From contig JAFDXG010000202.1 of the NCBI GenBank assembly GCA_018268105.1, forward strand, positions 1-37,674: a stretch of 37,674 nt of DNA. The letters are read 5' to 3'. The position numbers were made by a program, and so were the translations under genes. Below, piece after piece: positions 26,708 to 35,570 of this stretch. The notes under the pieces are model-generated. The model made no database searches. It had not been told where the DNA came from and saw nothing but the letters and a program-made list of their open reading frames with translations. This stretch comes from Bacteroidota bacterium (GTDB taxonomy: Bacteria > Bacteroidota > Bacteroidia > Chitinophagales > Chitinophagaceae). The first letter of the stretch is position 1, and every line of letters begins with the position of its first letter.

Positions 26708-27658
26708 TTATTTGTTTCTAAGTTGGCTATGAATAAACAAACTTGTAATACTTTGATTTTCATAAGCATTTCTGATAGCTACTGCAAATAGTTCCGCCAC
26801 GCTCAGCACTTTTATCTTTCCGCTGGGCTCTCTAAGCGGTAAGGTATCACACACCACCAATTCATCAAGCACACTGTTTTCAATATTTAAGTATGCATTT
26901 CCGCTCAACACAGGATGGGTGCATAGTGCTCTTACGCTTTTTGCCCCTTTCTCCAGCAACAAACCTGCTGCTTTGGCCAATGTACCACCGGTATCGCAGA
27001 TGTCATCAATGAGAACTATATTCCTGTCGTTTACATCACCAATCACCACCATGCTCGCTATTTCGTTAGCCCGTTTTCTATGCTTGTCGCATATCACCAT
27101 TTCTGCATTAAAATAACTGGCAATTTCACGAATACGATTAGCGCTTCCCACGTCGGGGGCGGCAAAGGTAAGGTTTTCCAGTTTAAGATTTTCAATATAT
27201 GGAATGAAAATAGCTGAACTGTCAAGATGGTCTACCGGGATATCAAAATAGCCCTGGATCTGGGGAGCATGCAGATCCATAGTGATCACCCTGTCGGCAC
27301 CGGCTGCGGTTAAAAGATTGGCTACCAGTTTACTGCCTATTGCTACCCGGGGTTTATCTTTACGATCCTGACGTGCATATCCATAATAGGGAATAACAGC
27401 GATGATTTTATAGGCAGATGCTCTGCGGGCAGCATCTATCATCAGCAACAGTTCCATAATATTATCACTGGGAGAAAATGTACTTTGTATAAGAAAAACA
27501 TAATCCCCCCGGATACTTTCGAGAAAAGTAGGTTGTATCTCCCCGTCGCTGAAACGTTGTATACTTACTTTGCCTAATGGTTGTCCGAACTGCTTAGCTA
27601 TTTTTTCTGCCAGATAGCTTGAACCTGTTCCTGAGAATAATTTCGCCCTCGGTTGCAT
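26708..27658 (-). CDS. prs: Ribose-phosphate pyrophosphokinase (PRPP synthetase)
   Basis: Cytoplasmic enzyme of 316 residues that makes PRPP from ribose 5-phosphate and ATP for nucleotide, His and Trp synthesis. Family motifs: KLFSGTGSSYLAEKIAKQFG at the start, FSDGEIQPTF, YYGYARQDRK, the divalent-cation signature DLHAPQIQGYFDIPVDHL, and the PRPP-binding loop VLIDDICDTGGTLAKAA. A possible -7 element (TATCTTCG on the minus strand, 27678-27685) lies about 20 bases upstream, without a clear -33. It heads the prs-rplY unit. Confidence 0.97.
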   Translation of the reverse strand: MQPRAKLFSGTGSSYLAEKIAKQFGQPLGKVSIQRFSDGEIQPTFLESIRGDYVFLIQSTFSPSDNIMELLLMIDAARRASAYKIIAVIPYYGYARQDRKDKPRVAIGSKLVANLLTAAGADRVITMDLHAPQIQGYFDIPVDHLDSSAIFIPYIENLKLENLTFAAPDVGSANRIREIASYFNAEMVICDKHRKRANEIASMVVIGDVNDRNIVLIDDICDTGGTLAKAAGLLLEKGAKSVRALCTHPVLSGNAYLNIENSVLDELVVCDTLPLREPSGKIKVLSVAELFAVAIRNAYENQSITSLFIHSQLRNK

Positions 27659-27801
27659 AAAGTTGGTGGATATGTAGCGAAGATAGAAATAAGCATTTAG
27701 TAATGAGCAGCTACAATAAAAAATTGCTACAGTAAAATATAATCTTACTGTATATATAACCGGATATGATAAAAAGTCTTTACCCTAATTGGCTTAAAAA
27801 A

Positions 27802-28017
27802 CTATTGTTCCATCGCAGTTGAAGGAGTGGTATGATTTAAATTGGTAATTGAAGCTGTACGAGTTTCCTTTACTGCTGCTTTATTTCCACCTTTAAACGC
27901 ATGATAAATAGAAGAACATAAGAAAACGGAAGTAAAGAGGATTATACAATACATTGCAATGCAAAACAATACAGGCTGGAGGGAGCCGAGAATAATCTGG
28001 CGGTTTGTCAGTTTCAT
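27802..28017 (-). CDS. Small hypothetical membrane protein
   Basis: ORF of 71 codons with one long hydrophobic stretch (ILGSLQPVLFCIAMYCIILF, continuing TSVFLCSSIYHAF) and then a polar tail. It begins MKLTNRQ and is divergent from radC, with 57 bases between the starts. I do not recognise the family. The ATG start, membrane segment and independent position support a real gene, but conservation is untested. Confidence 0.5.
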   Translation of the reverse strand: MKLTNRQIILGSLQPVLFCIAMYCIILFTSVFLCSSIYHAFKGGNKAAVKETRTASITNLNHTTPSTAMEQ

Positions 28018-28074
28018 AAGAACAAGATTTTTATACGGTTATTAAAGGATTTTAGATATCTTACGCAATAACGG

Positions 28075-28788
28075 ATGAAAATCACTAAAATTATGCTTAC
28101 CGGTGAAAAAAAATCTATCAAATACTGGCTTGCCGACGATCGTCCAAGAGAAAAGCTCCGGCTGAAAGGCCCCGAAAGCCTGAGCCATTCCGAGTTGTTA
28201 GCTATTCTGCTTCAAAATGGAACACTTAATAAATCCGCTCTCGATCTGGCTAAAGAAATCCTGCAGTTAGGGAAAAATAACCTAAATGACTTGGGTAAAC
28301 TTTCTATTAAGGAATTGACAAAGATCAAAGGAATAGGAGAGGCCAAAGCTATAACTATTGTAGCGGCAATGGAATTGGGCAGAAGACGGCAGGCTGCCGG
28401 CTTTATAGAAAAACCATACGTAACCGACTCTACAAGTATGGCCAATTATCTGCAGGTAATTTTAAAAGATTATGCTCTTGAAGTGTTTATTGTCTTGTAT
28501 TTAAACCAGGCAAATAAAGTAAATCATACAGAAGTAATAAGTAAAGGGGGTATTACCGGAACAGTGGCTGATACCCGGGTAATACTTAAAAAAGCTTTGG
28601 AAGAGGATGCGGTAAGTATTGTACTTTGTCACAATCATCCGTCTGGAAGACTTAAACCCAGCCGGGCAGACGAAGTATTAACTCAGAAAATAAAAGAAGC
28701 CGCAAAATATTTTGACATCAGGGTACTGGATCATATTATCGTAAGTGAAGAAGGATATTACAGCTTTGCTGATGAGGGTTTGCTGTAA
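28075..28788 (+). CDS. radC: RadC family (UPF0758) JAB-domain protein
   Basis: Cytoplasmic protein of 237 residues. The N-terminal half has the family opening DDRPREKLRLKGPESLSHSE and a helix-hairpin-helix (IKGIGEAKA, about 84-92). The C-terminal half is a JAB/MPN metal-binding domain with His186, His188, Ser196 and Asp199 in HNHPSGRLKPSRAD, plus Glu136. It was named for DNA repair, but that role was later questioned; it is best described as a putative metalloprotease-like or nucleic-acid-binding protein. Met1 (28075) and Met8 are both possible starts. Confidence 0.93.
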   Translation: MKITKIMLTGEKKSIKYWLADDRPREKLRLKGPESLSHSELLAILLQNGTLNKSALDLAKEILQLGKNNLNDLGKLSIKELTKIKGIGEAKAITIVAAMELGRRRQAAGFIEKPYVTDSTSMANYLQVILKDYALEVFIVLYLNQANKVNHTEVISKGGITGTVADTRVILKKALEEDAVSIVLCHNHPSGRLKPSRADEVLTQKIKEAAKYFDIRVLDHIIVSEEGYYSFADEGLL

Positions 28789-28862
28789 TTTAGAGATAAC
28801 AGACCTTTTACAAAGATGTTAGCTCTAAATAATATTACATAACTTCCGCAAAACAAATTCAC

Positions 28863-29792
28863 ATGAAATATGGTGTTTACTTTTTCGGGCTCTTTTTATT
28901 ATTTGCATTAAATGGTGTAACCCAATCTAAGCTAATGGAAATTCCTCTGTACGGCGATAAACAAATCCCCAATGATATTCAGGGCACGGATGAAGAAAAA
29001 TCTGAAATTTCAGGCAATATTCAGCGTATAAGCAACATTCGCAAACCAACATTAACTATTTTTCTCCCTGACAAAACAAAAGCTAATGGTACTGCGGTTA
29101 TTATTTGTCCGGGTGGAGGATACGGCATTGTAGCGATTGACCACGAAGGATACAAAGTTGCAAAAAAATTTAACGATATGGGAGTGGCAGCTTTTGTATT
29201 AAAATACCGCATACCCAATAAAAAGAATCAGCAGGATCCGTCTATTGCACCGCTTCAGGATGCACAACAGGCCATATTAACTGTAAGAAGCAATGCAGGA
29301 AAATGGCAAATTGATCCTGCAAAAGTGGGAATCATGGGCTTTTCTGCAGGGGGGCACCTTGCTTCTACAGCGGGTACTCATTTTACAAAAGCAGAAATTG
29401 ACAATCCCGGGAATATTAATCTTCGCCCTGATTTCATGATGCTTATTTATCCGGTCATCAGTGCAGAAAAAAACATAACACATGCAGGCTCTTTCAAAAA
29501 CCTGCTTGGTGAAAATCCGACAGTGGAGCAACTTAATGAGTTCTCAAATGAAAAACAAATCACTCCACAAACCCCACCCTCATTTCTGGTACATGCATCG
29601 GATGATAATGGTGTAAGCCCGGAGAACAGTATTGTATTCTATGAAGGTTTATTAAAAAATAAAATACCGGCAGAACTGCATATTTATCAAAATGGAGGGC
29701 ATGGTTTTGGAATGCATAATCGTACTACCAAAGATGAATGGATGGACCGTTGCATGAACTGGATGGCCGCCAACGGCTGGTTAAAAAAGTAA
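28863..29792 (+). CDS. Exported alpha/beta hydrolase (esterase/acetylxylan esterase-like)
   Basis: Predicted secreted protein of 309 residues with signal peptide MKYGVYFFGLFLLFALNGVTQ. The alpha/beta hydrolase core has the oxyanion-loop segment ICPGGGYGIVAIDHEGY, nucleophile Ser161 in GFSAGGHLAS, acid Asp247 in VHASDDNGV, and His280 in GGHGFGMH. This subfamily is often annotated as acetylxylan esterase, or mis-annotated as endo-1,4-beta-xylanase B. Likely removes acyl groups from polysaccharides or small esters in the periplasm. Its 3' end overlaps the convergent kinase gene by 12 bases, so the two transcripts are antisense there. Confidence 0.88.
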   Translation: MKYGVYFFGLFLLFALNGVTQSKLMEIPLYGDKQIPNDIQGTDEEKSEISGNIQRISNIRKPTLTIFLPDKTKANGTAVIICPGGGYGIVAIDHEGYKVAKKFNDMGVAAFVLKYRIPNKKNQQDPSIAPLQDAQQAILTVRSNAGKWQIDPAKVGIMGFSAGGHLASTAGTHFTKAEIDNPGNINLRPDFMMLIYPVISAEKNITHAGSFKNLLGENPTVEQLNEFSNEKQITPQTPPSFLVHASDDNGVSPENSIVFYEGLLKNKIPAELHIYQNGGHGFGMHNRTTKDEWMDRCMNWMAANGWLKK

Positions 29793-31127
29793 AGAAAAAA
29801 CGGTTCCCTCACCTTCAGTACTTTGCACCTGCACATTGCCTTTGTGCAGCATCATTATCTGTTTACACAGGCTCAGCCCAATGCCGCTGCCAGTTTTCTT
29901 TGTACTAAAAAAAGGAATAAATATCTTATCCAGCAGATCAGCAGGTATGCCGGTCCCATTATCTGCTATTTTTATTATCACTTTCTGATTTGTGCTGCGT
30001 GTGGCAGATAAAATAATATGCGGGTTGGGAGTCTCTTTAACTGCATCAATAGCGTTTACAAGCAGATTAATTAACATTTGCTCCACCAGATTTGTGTCAG
30101 CCTCAAGCATAAGATCGGTATCTTTTAGTATTACATCCACATCAATATTTTTTTGCTGGAGTGTTGGCTGCATCAACTGAGATAAATTCTCAAAGAGATC
30201 CCGAACATATACACGGGTAAGGTTCAGCGTTGTTATCTTATTTAAATTGCGGTAGGTTTCAGCAAATTTTAAGAGACCTTCGCTCCTCCGTTTAATGGTT
30301 ATGATTCCCAACTCAAGGTCTTCTACGGTGCCATCAGTATCCTCCAGTTTTTTTTCTGCCATCTGCAATCTGTTTTTTAAAGTATCTGCAAGAGAAGATA
30401 TTGGCGCTACCGAATTCATAATCTCATGTGTCATGACGCTTAACAATTTTTGCCATGCTTTAGCCTCAGTTTCATCAAGGGCCTCATTTACATTTTGTAT
30501 AGCTATCAGTTTATATACTTTATTATCTGTTTGAAATGCAGTAGCGGAAAGCAAAAGTTTGATAATATTTTTTTCACTGGTTACCGATATCACCTCATTC
30601 TCACCTGAACGTAAGGCTATAATTGCATCATATAACACTTTATTCCTTTTCTCCAGCGAATGGATAGTTTTGAGATAGGGAATACCAAGCATTTTTTTGA
30701 GCGACTCATTCATCCATCCGGTTTCACCACTCTCATTGTTGTAAGATAGTATCCCGGTATCCACCAGTTCAAGTATCTTTTGAATATATTGATATTGTGT
30801 TTCGCGTTCTTTACTGATTATTTTAAAAGTAGTATTGATATCATTAAAGCCACGGCGCAGGGGTTGCAGTTCCGGCGGCGCCTGCGTTACATTAAAATGC
30901 CTTGAGAAGTCCCTGTAATGAACAGACTCAACAAACTGTGATACCTCATCCAGTGCTTTTTTGTGAAAGCGAAAAAAATCAATGAGTATATATATAAGTA
31001 TTGGCACTGTCGCAATCAGGTACACATACCAGCCCTTACCCTTTACCAGCAGAAAAGAAGTGATGCTGAGTATTATTAACAACAACATTACCCTTACTAT
31101 TAAGCGCCATTCATATTTTCTTAACAT
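29781..31127 (-). CDS. NtrY/NtrB-like sensor histidine kinase
   Basis: Membrane kinase of 448 residues. Two transmembrane helices are near 10-50 (VMLLLIILSITSFLLV and WYVYLIATVPILIYILI) with almost no periplasmic loop. A PAS-like region follows (about 110-215), then a HisKA segment with phospho-acceptor His234 (VMTHEIMNSVAPISSLADTL) and a HATPase_c domain (MLINLLVNAIDAVKE, IADNGTGIPADLL, TGSGIGLSLCKQIM). It partners the sigma-54 activator encoded 56 bases upstream on the same strand. A cytoplasmic or membrane-state signal is likely given the short loop. Confidence 0.93.
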   Translation of the reverse strand: MLRKYEWRLIVRVMLLLIILSITSFLLVKGKGWYVYLIATVPILIYILIDFFRFHKKALDEVSQFVESVHYRDFSRHFNVTQAPPELQPLRRGFNDINTTFKIISKERETQYQYIQKILELVDTGILSYNNESGETGWMNESLKKMLGIPYLKTIHSLEKRNKVLYDAIIALRSGENEVISVTSEKNIIKLLLSATAFQTDNKVYKLIAIQNVNEALDETEAKAWQKLLSVMTHEIMNSVAPISSLADTLKNRLQMAEKKLEDTDGTVEDLELGIITIKRRSEGLLKFAETYRNLNKITTLNLTRVYVRDLFENLSQLMQPTLQQKNIDVDVILKDTDLMLEADTNLVEQMLINLLVNAIDAVKETPNPHIILSATRSTNQKVIIKIADNGTGIPADLLDKIFIPFFSTKKTGSGIGLSLCKQIMMLHKGNVQVQSTEGEGTVFSLLF

Positions 31128-31183
31128 GCTTGTAAATTTCTGGTTTCAGGTTTATAACTGATCGCTCACTACTGATACTATCT

Positions 31184-32551
31184 CTAAATGTCATATTTGC
31201 TTAATCTTCTGTATAAAGCTGTCCGGGTAAGTCCAAGTTCTTTAGCGGCTTTTGTAATGTTTCCATTGTGTTTTTCTATCACACGGAGAATTGCATTTTT
31301 CTCAATTGCGCTTAGATTCAGTTCTGCTGGTTCATCAGCAGATGAAGTATTGGATTCAATGGGTGAAAAAATAAGATCAGTGCCATGAAGAGATTCCCCA
31401 TCAGACATGATCACTGCCCGTTCAATGGTGTACTGGAGCTCTCTTACATTACCGGGATAATGATAATACCTGAGTTTTTCCAATGCCGAATCATCCAGGC
31501 TAACCGATGGTTTTAAATATTTTGCAGCATAAAGCTGTACAAAATGTTTAGCGAGTGCAATAATATCGTCTTCGCGTTTACGCAATGGAGGCACTGTAAT
31601 TTCTACGGTGTTAATTCTGTATATCAGATCTTTTCTAAACTTGTTTTCGTTGGCAAGTTCCTGAAGAGGAAGATTGGTAGCGCAGATGAGTCTGATATCT
31701 ACGGGAACTGGCTGATTTGAACCAAGCCGTATTACCTGCCGGTTTTGCAATACAGATAATAGTTTAGCCTGCTGTTGCAGAGATATGTTTCCAATTTCGT
31801 CAAGAAACAAAGTGCCCCCGGAGGCTGCTTCAAATCGCCCGGTACGATCTTCTCTCGCATCAGTGAAAGCTCCTTTTTTGTGACCAAATAATTCGCTTTC
31901 AAACAGCGACTCTGTTAATGCACCAACGTCTACTTTTACAAATGCTTTGTCCGCACGGAGTGATAGCTGGTGGATCGCTTTTGCAATAAGATCTTTACCT
32001 GTCCCATTTTCTCCAAGTATCAGAATATTAGCATCAGTGGGAGCTATCTTTTTCAATTTATAGAATATATCCTGCATTATATCTGAAGTTCCCAGCAATT
32101 CCGTACCAATTATACTATCCTCGGTGCCAGACTGTATTATATTCCCATTATTTCCTTTTTGTTTTAAAGTTTCTCTGATTACAGCGATCAATTTTTCATT
32201 ATGCCAGGGTTTTACCATAAAATCTGCGGCTCCTTCCTTCAAGGAGCGAACTGCCAGATCAATATCACCATAAGCTGTTATCATTATTATTGCCGCATCT
32301 GAACCAAGTTCTTTAATTTTCCGAAGCCAGAATAAACCTTCATTGCCCGTATTCACCGAGCTGTTAAAATTCATATCAAGCATGATCAGATCAAAGGATT
32401 GCTTTGATAATAACCAGCGTAGATTTTCAGGATTCTTTTCTGTAACAACACTCCCGGCTTCAGTTTTCAGTAATAGCCTGACTGCCGTAAGTACATCCTG
32501 ATCGTCATCTATAACCAGTATGGAAGCATTCTTTAAATTCATTATTCGCAA
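31184..32551 (-). CDS. Sigma-54-dependent NtrC-family response regulator (GAFTDA variant)
   Basis: Cytoplasmic activator of 455 residues. The receiver has Asp15-17 and phosphoacceptor Asp59 (MLDMNFN). The AAA+ domain has Walker A GENGTGKD (about 180-187), the sigma-54-contact loop GAFTDA (227-232) in place of the classical GAFTGA, and Walker B GGTLFLDEIG. A Fis-type HTH lies at the C-terminus (NGNITKAAKELGLTRTALYRRL). GAFTDA is found in other Bacteroidota regulators as I recall, so sigma-54 use is still expected but untested. ATG at 32542 is an alternative start. Target genes are not evident here. Confidence 0.94.
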   Translation of the reverse strand: MRIMNLKNASILVIDDDQDVLTAVRLLLKTEAGSVVTEKNPENLRWLLSKQSFDLIMLDMNFNSSVNTGNEGLFWLRKIKELGSDAAIIMITAYGDIDLAVRSLKEGAADFMVKPWHNEKLIAVIRETLKQKGNNGNIIQSGTEDSIIGTELLGTSDIMQDIFYKLKKIAPTDANILILGENGTGKDLIAKAIHQLSLRADKAFVKVDVGALTESLFESELFGHKKGAFTDAREDRTGRFEAASGGTLFLDEIGNISLQQQAKLLSVLQNRQVIRLGSNQPVPVDIRLICATNLPLQELANENKFRKDLIYRINTVEITVPPLRKREDDIIALAKHFVQLYAAKYLKPSVSLDDSALEKLRYYHYPGNVRELQYTIERAVIMSDGESLHGTDLIFSPIESNTSSADEPAELNLSAIEKNAILRVIEKHNGNITKAAKELGLTRTALYRRLSKYDI

Positions 32552-32607
32552 TATTAATAACAGGGTGGATGCTAAATTAAGTCTTACCCGGCAAAAAGTG
32601 TAATGTG

Positions 32608-32619
32608 CATTTGCAAATG
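32608..32619. repeat. 12-bp perfect palindrome upstream of NtrC-like gene
   Basis: CATTTGCAAATG is a perfect palindrome 57 bases upstream of the NtrC-like start and about 130 bases before the DUF2188 start. It could be an operator for either divergent gene. Its AT-rich composition makes chance possible. Confidence 0.3.
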
Positions 32620-32687
32620 GGTGAAGGTATTATACAAACGGTTGGTATATAAAAGCGAAACAGATCCGGCGACAATTTATAAGTGTG

Positions 32688-32695
32688 TATACTTG
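32688..32695 (+). promoter_or_regulatory. Candidate -7 element for DUF2188 gene
   Basis: TATACTTG matches TAnnTTTG at seven of eight positions, 53 bases upstream of the ATG at 32749. No good -33 TTG was found at the expected distance. Confidence 0.25.
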
Positions 32696-32748
32696 TAGCA
32701 GTTTTGGAGCAACCCCAAAATGAGATATTTTATACAAAATTGAAAGAA

Positions 32749-32982
32749 ATGACAAAAAGATCAAATCACGTAGTTCCATCATCTTCCAGATGGGCCGTTA
32801 AAAAGACGGGATCTGAAAGAGCATCAAAGACTTTTGATACGAAAGAAAAAGCTGTTGAATATGGCAGGGAACTAAGCAAAATGGAAAAGACTGAATTATA
32901 TATTCATAAAGCTAATGGAATGATCCAAAATAGAACTTCCTACGGAAACGACCCTTATCCACCTAAAGACACCAGATATTAA
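32749..32982 (+). CDS. DUF2188 domain-containing protein
   Basis: Small basic protein of 77 residues from the ATG at 32749; the GTG at 32683 would add 22 poorly fitting residues. The DUF2188 pattern is visible: MTKRSNHVVPSSSRWAVKKTG, SERASKTFDTKEKAVEYGREL, TELYIHKANGMIQ and DPYPP. The function of the family is unknown; members are often described as beta-rich small proteins. The stop TAA overlaps the ATG of the next, decayed gene as TAATG, the arrangement of translationally coupled partners. Confidence 0.85.
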   Translation: MTKRSNHVVPSSSRWAVKKTGSERASKTFDTKEKAVEYGRELSKMEKTELYIHKANGMIQNRTSYGNDPYPPKDTRY

Positions 32983-33605
32983 TGAGTTTTGATAAAACGT
33001 TTTATAAACTACCCTTTTGACAAATCGTACATTGACGGCATTCTGAAACCTATTTTATATGTCCTTGTAAAAAATCAGCTTAATTCCAGACTTTCTCCTA
33101 AAGTTTTGGATTCCGGTGAGGTTAGGCTGCAAAAAATTACAGCGATAATCAAATCGCGTATATATAGTGTGTTCATGACTTGTCTATTATTAAATCAAAG
33201 AAAGCATAGGAATTCTCAAGAATGATGAATATACCTTTTGAATTAGGAATTGACTATGAGCTTAGAATCAGCGGTATCCCGAAATTGAGAAAAAAACAAT
33301 TTCTAATACTTGAGGCAATTAAATATGATTATATGAAATCCATTTCTGACATCAATGGATTTGATATTAAGGTGCATAGTAAAGAAACAGAAAAAATATT
33401 CGAATGTTTATACACTTGGTTAAGTGAAACTTTAAAAATTAATAAGCAGGACCCTCCTCTCAAAATGTTTTATGATTTTATTGACTTTAATACAAGCTTA
33501 TTCGATGAGAAAGTCGCTAAATTTCATTCGGACGATTTAGCCAAAAATTATATAGAGAAAATTAGCATTCCTGAATATATTGATGAAATACGTGAGCGAA
33601 TTTAA
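32982..33605 (+). pseudogene. Broken gene for FELG-motif (TIR/nucleoside deoxyribosyltransferase-like) protein
   Basis: A gene of about 205 codons starts at the ATG at 32982 overlapping the DUF2188 stop (TAATG) but is disrupted three times. (1) An extra T in the run at 33000-33003 shifts frame 0 to frame 1; restoring it gives MSFDKTFINYPFDKSYIDG. (2) A duplicated GT dinucleotide near 33160-33172 shifts the frame again; restoring it continues YSVHDLSIIKSKKA. (3) An in-frame TAG lies between KKA and EFSRMMNIPFELG. The restored protein has the layout of a family I recall as FISYPFD ... LDSGE ... IHDLSR ... MPFELGLD ... KKCLILE ... SDISG, which resembles TIR or nucleoside 2-deoxyribosyltransferase folds, including a conserved FELG Glu. 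Separate pieces are readable at 32989-33225 and 33222-33605. Assignment to a defence role is inference. Confidence 0.7.
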
Positions 33606-33648
33606 CTGAACATACCCGTCTGGTGTAACAACAACCTATTGACTGCAA

Positions 33649-34533
33649 TTACGGCCAGTATTGTGCAATTTTTTTTCTCAAAAAACTAACACTTCTTTCC
33701 AACTGCTCCATTCCATCGACCCCGTCTTCAATACTGATCCAGCTATTAAATCCTACTCTTTTCAACTCTGTAAAAATTGCGTCATAATCATTTAATCCTT
33801 TTCCAATTTCACCATGACTCAGTCTTTTAGCATACCCCAGGGCTCCTCCTTCTTCTTTTCTTAAATCTTCTATTGTGCCCTCTTTTAAATAACGGTCGCT
33901 GGCATGCATAGTAACCACACGGTTGGAAACTTTATATAATAAATCAAGCGGATCTTCACCAGCAAGGTAAGTATTGCTGGGATCGTAGTTGACACCAAAT
34001 GCAGGATGATGTATGGTGTCTACCAGTTTGCAAAACACATCCATCTTTTGAGCGAACTCGGGATACTCCCAAAAATCATCTTTATAATGATTTTCAAGGA
34101 TTAAAGTAATACCTCTTTCTTCTGCATAAGGCAGACAATTATAAATGCTATCTGCGGCAAGTTTTACACCTTCTTCAATAGATAATTCTGGTCTTCGTTG
34201 GCCAGACAATACCCTGCAGTAGGATCCACCCAGGGCAAAGGTCATGTCTATCCAGGCTTTTTGCTTTTCTATTTCTTTGGTTCTAAAACTTTTGTCTGGA
34301 TGAGTAAAGTCCGGCGAACAGCACATCATGGGGATTGTCTTCCCATGGTCTTCTACTCTTTTACGAAATTTACTCCAATTACTTTTATCTGACATTTCCA
34401 GGAATCCAGCATACCATTCCAGTCCGTCAATATCCAGCTTCACTGCCAGATCAATCCATTCTGTTACAGTCATTGTACCGTCTTTGCAAAGGGCCTGCAT
34501 AAAGGCTTTGGGAAACGCGGCTAAGCGTGGCAT
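33649..34533 (-). CDS. Sugar phosphate isomerase/epimerase family TIM-barrel enzyme
   Basis: Cytoplasmic protein of 294 residues in the xylose-isomerase-like TIM-barrel superfamily. Probable metal ligands are Glu147 (LILENHY), Asp184 (VNYDPSN), His210 (VTMHASD) and Glu269 (ISIEDG). Spacing differs from the ketose 3-epimerase at 4621-5457, mainly from an insertion of about 24 residues (YLKEGTIEDLRKEEG and following), so the two are not close paralogues. The substrate is unknown. It is a single gene, downstream of rnc on the same strand but separated by 222 bases. Confidence 0.85.
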   Translation of the reverse strand: MPRLAAFPKAFMQALCKDGTMTVTEWIDLAVKLDIDGLEWYAGFLEMSDKSNWSKFRKRVEDHGKTIPMMCCSPDFTHPDKSFRTKEIEKQKAWIDMTFALGGSYCRVLSGQRRPELSIEEGVKLAADSIYNCLPYAEERGITLILENHYKDDFWEYPEFAQKMDVFCKLVDTIHHPAFGVNYDPSNTYLAGEDPLDLLYKVSNRVVTMHASDRYLKEGTIEDLRKEEGGALGYAKRLSHGEIGKGLNDYDAIFTELKRVGFNSWISIEDGVDGMEQLERSVSFLRKKIAQYWP

Positions 34534-34755
34534 GGTTGTTTATTTGATATTTAAAATGTACGATTTGAAATTATTCAGTAATGCCAAATGATGGGTTACC
34601 AGACAAAAGAGAAAAAAGCATTGGCTTTATACTTCGTAAAATGGAGTATTTTTTTTGATAACTATTGACAACAATATGTTATTAGTCTGATGCAAATTGC
34701 AACTTATAAATGAGCTAAATGTCTTTTATACCTGGAAATGGCAAAAATGTAATAT

Positions 34756-35490
34756 CTACTCTTCTGTTTTACCAAGTCCAAGTTTTTCTACCGCTATTTG
34801 TGATGCAATCTGGCTGGCATCTTTTTTATTGAACGCTTTGCCTTCAGCAATCAGTTCACCATCTACTACAGCGCCGACAGTGAATAGTCGCCGCCCGTTT
34901 TCAAAATGTTCATCGAGCGTTTCAAATTCAAGATTTTTGCCATTTTTGTTTGCCCACCCGTAAAGTTTGTTTTTATGATTGATTTCAAGAGTTTCCAGGT
35001 CTTCCACAAACATATGTGGAATAATGATATGCCTGAGTACCCATTGCTTGGTAGTGTTATATCCTTTATCAACATAAATTGCCCCTACCAATGCTTCAAG
35101 AGTATTACCAAAAATCTGACTTACTTTGAGGGAATTGTCGTTTTTATTATAGATAGTAATTTTTTTTAGTCCCATTTTAACGGCAATCTCATTTAGGGTT
35201 TGCCGGTTTACCATTTTACTGCGCATTTCAGTCAAAAAGCCTTCTCCCTTGTAGGGATATCTTTTAAACAGATAGTCGGCTACAATACCACTGAGAATGG
35301 CATCACCTAGGTATTCGAGGCGCTCATTGTTTTCGTCTGTTCCTTCCTTTACCGACCGATGACTTAATGCTGTTTTGTATAAAGACAGAACGCCAGGGAT
35401 AAATCCCAGCAAATCGCATAATTGCTTATAAAAGGAGCGACTGGTTTTGTCAATTCCGAGATATTGAATAAAATAACGGACTAACGCCAA
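34756..35490 (-). CDS. rnc: Ribonuclease III
   Basis: Cytoplasmic double-strand-specific endoribonuclease of 244 residues that processes rRNA precursors and structured RNAs. The RNase III signature NNERLEYLGDAILSG carries Glu56, Glu59 and Asp63. The second catalytic motif reads GNTLEALVGAIYVD with Glu132, but Asn129 where E. coli has Asp114. A double-stranded RNA-binding domain occupies about 165-240 (HKNKLYGWANKNGKNLEFET ... KAFNKKDASQIASQIAVEKL). It lies 80 bases downstream of fabF in the acpP-fabF-rnc group typical of Bacteroidota. Confidence 0.95.
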   Translation of the reverse strand: MALVRYFIQYLGIDKTSRSFYKQLCDLLGFIPGVLSLYKTALSHRSVKEGTDENNERLEYLGDAILSGIVADYLFKRYPYKGEGFLTEMRSKMVNRQTLNEIAVKMGLKKITIYNKNDNSLKVSQIFGNTLEALVGAIYVDKGYNTTKQWVLRHIIIPHMFVEDLETLEINHKNKLYGWANKNGKNLEFETLDEHFENGRRLFTVGAVVDGELIAEGKAFNKKDASQIASQIAVEKLGLGKTEE

Positions 35491-35570
35491 AGGATTAGAT
35501 TTTCATTAATGAGTAACAAATGTAAGTAACTCCTGATGAGTTGCAGTAAATAAAATGGTAAACGGGAAAA

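Noticed and set aside
27802..28017. KGG in the small membrane protein (AFKGGNKAA) as another copy of the protease motif
   Set aside because: It lacks the V-x before K and the Ser/Gly run after GG, and the gene is outside the cluster.
32600..32660. Possible sigma-54 -24/-12 promoter ahead of the NtrC-like gene
   Set aside because: A TTGCA is present but the GG of the -24 element is missing and the spacing is one base off.
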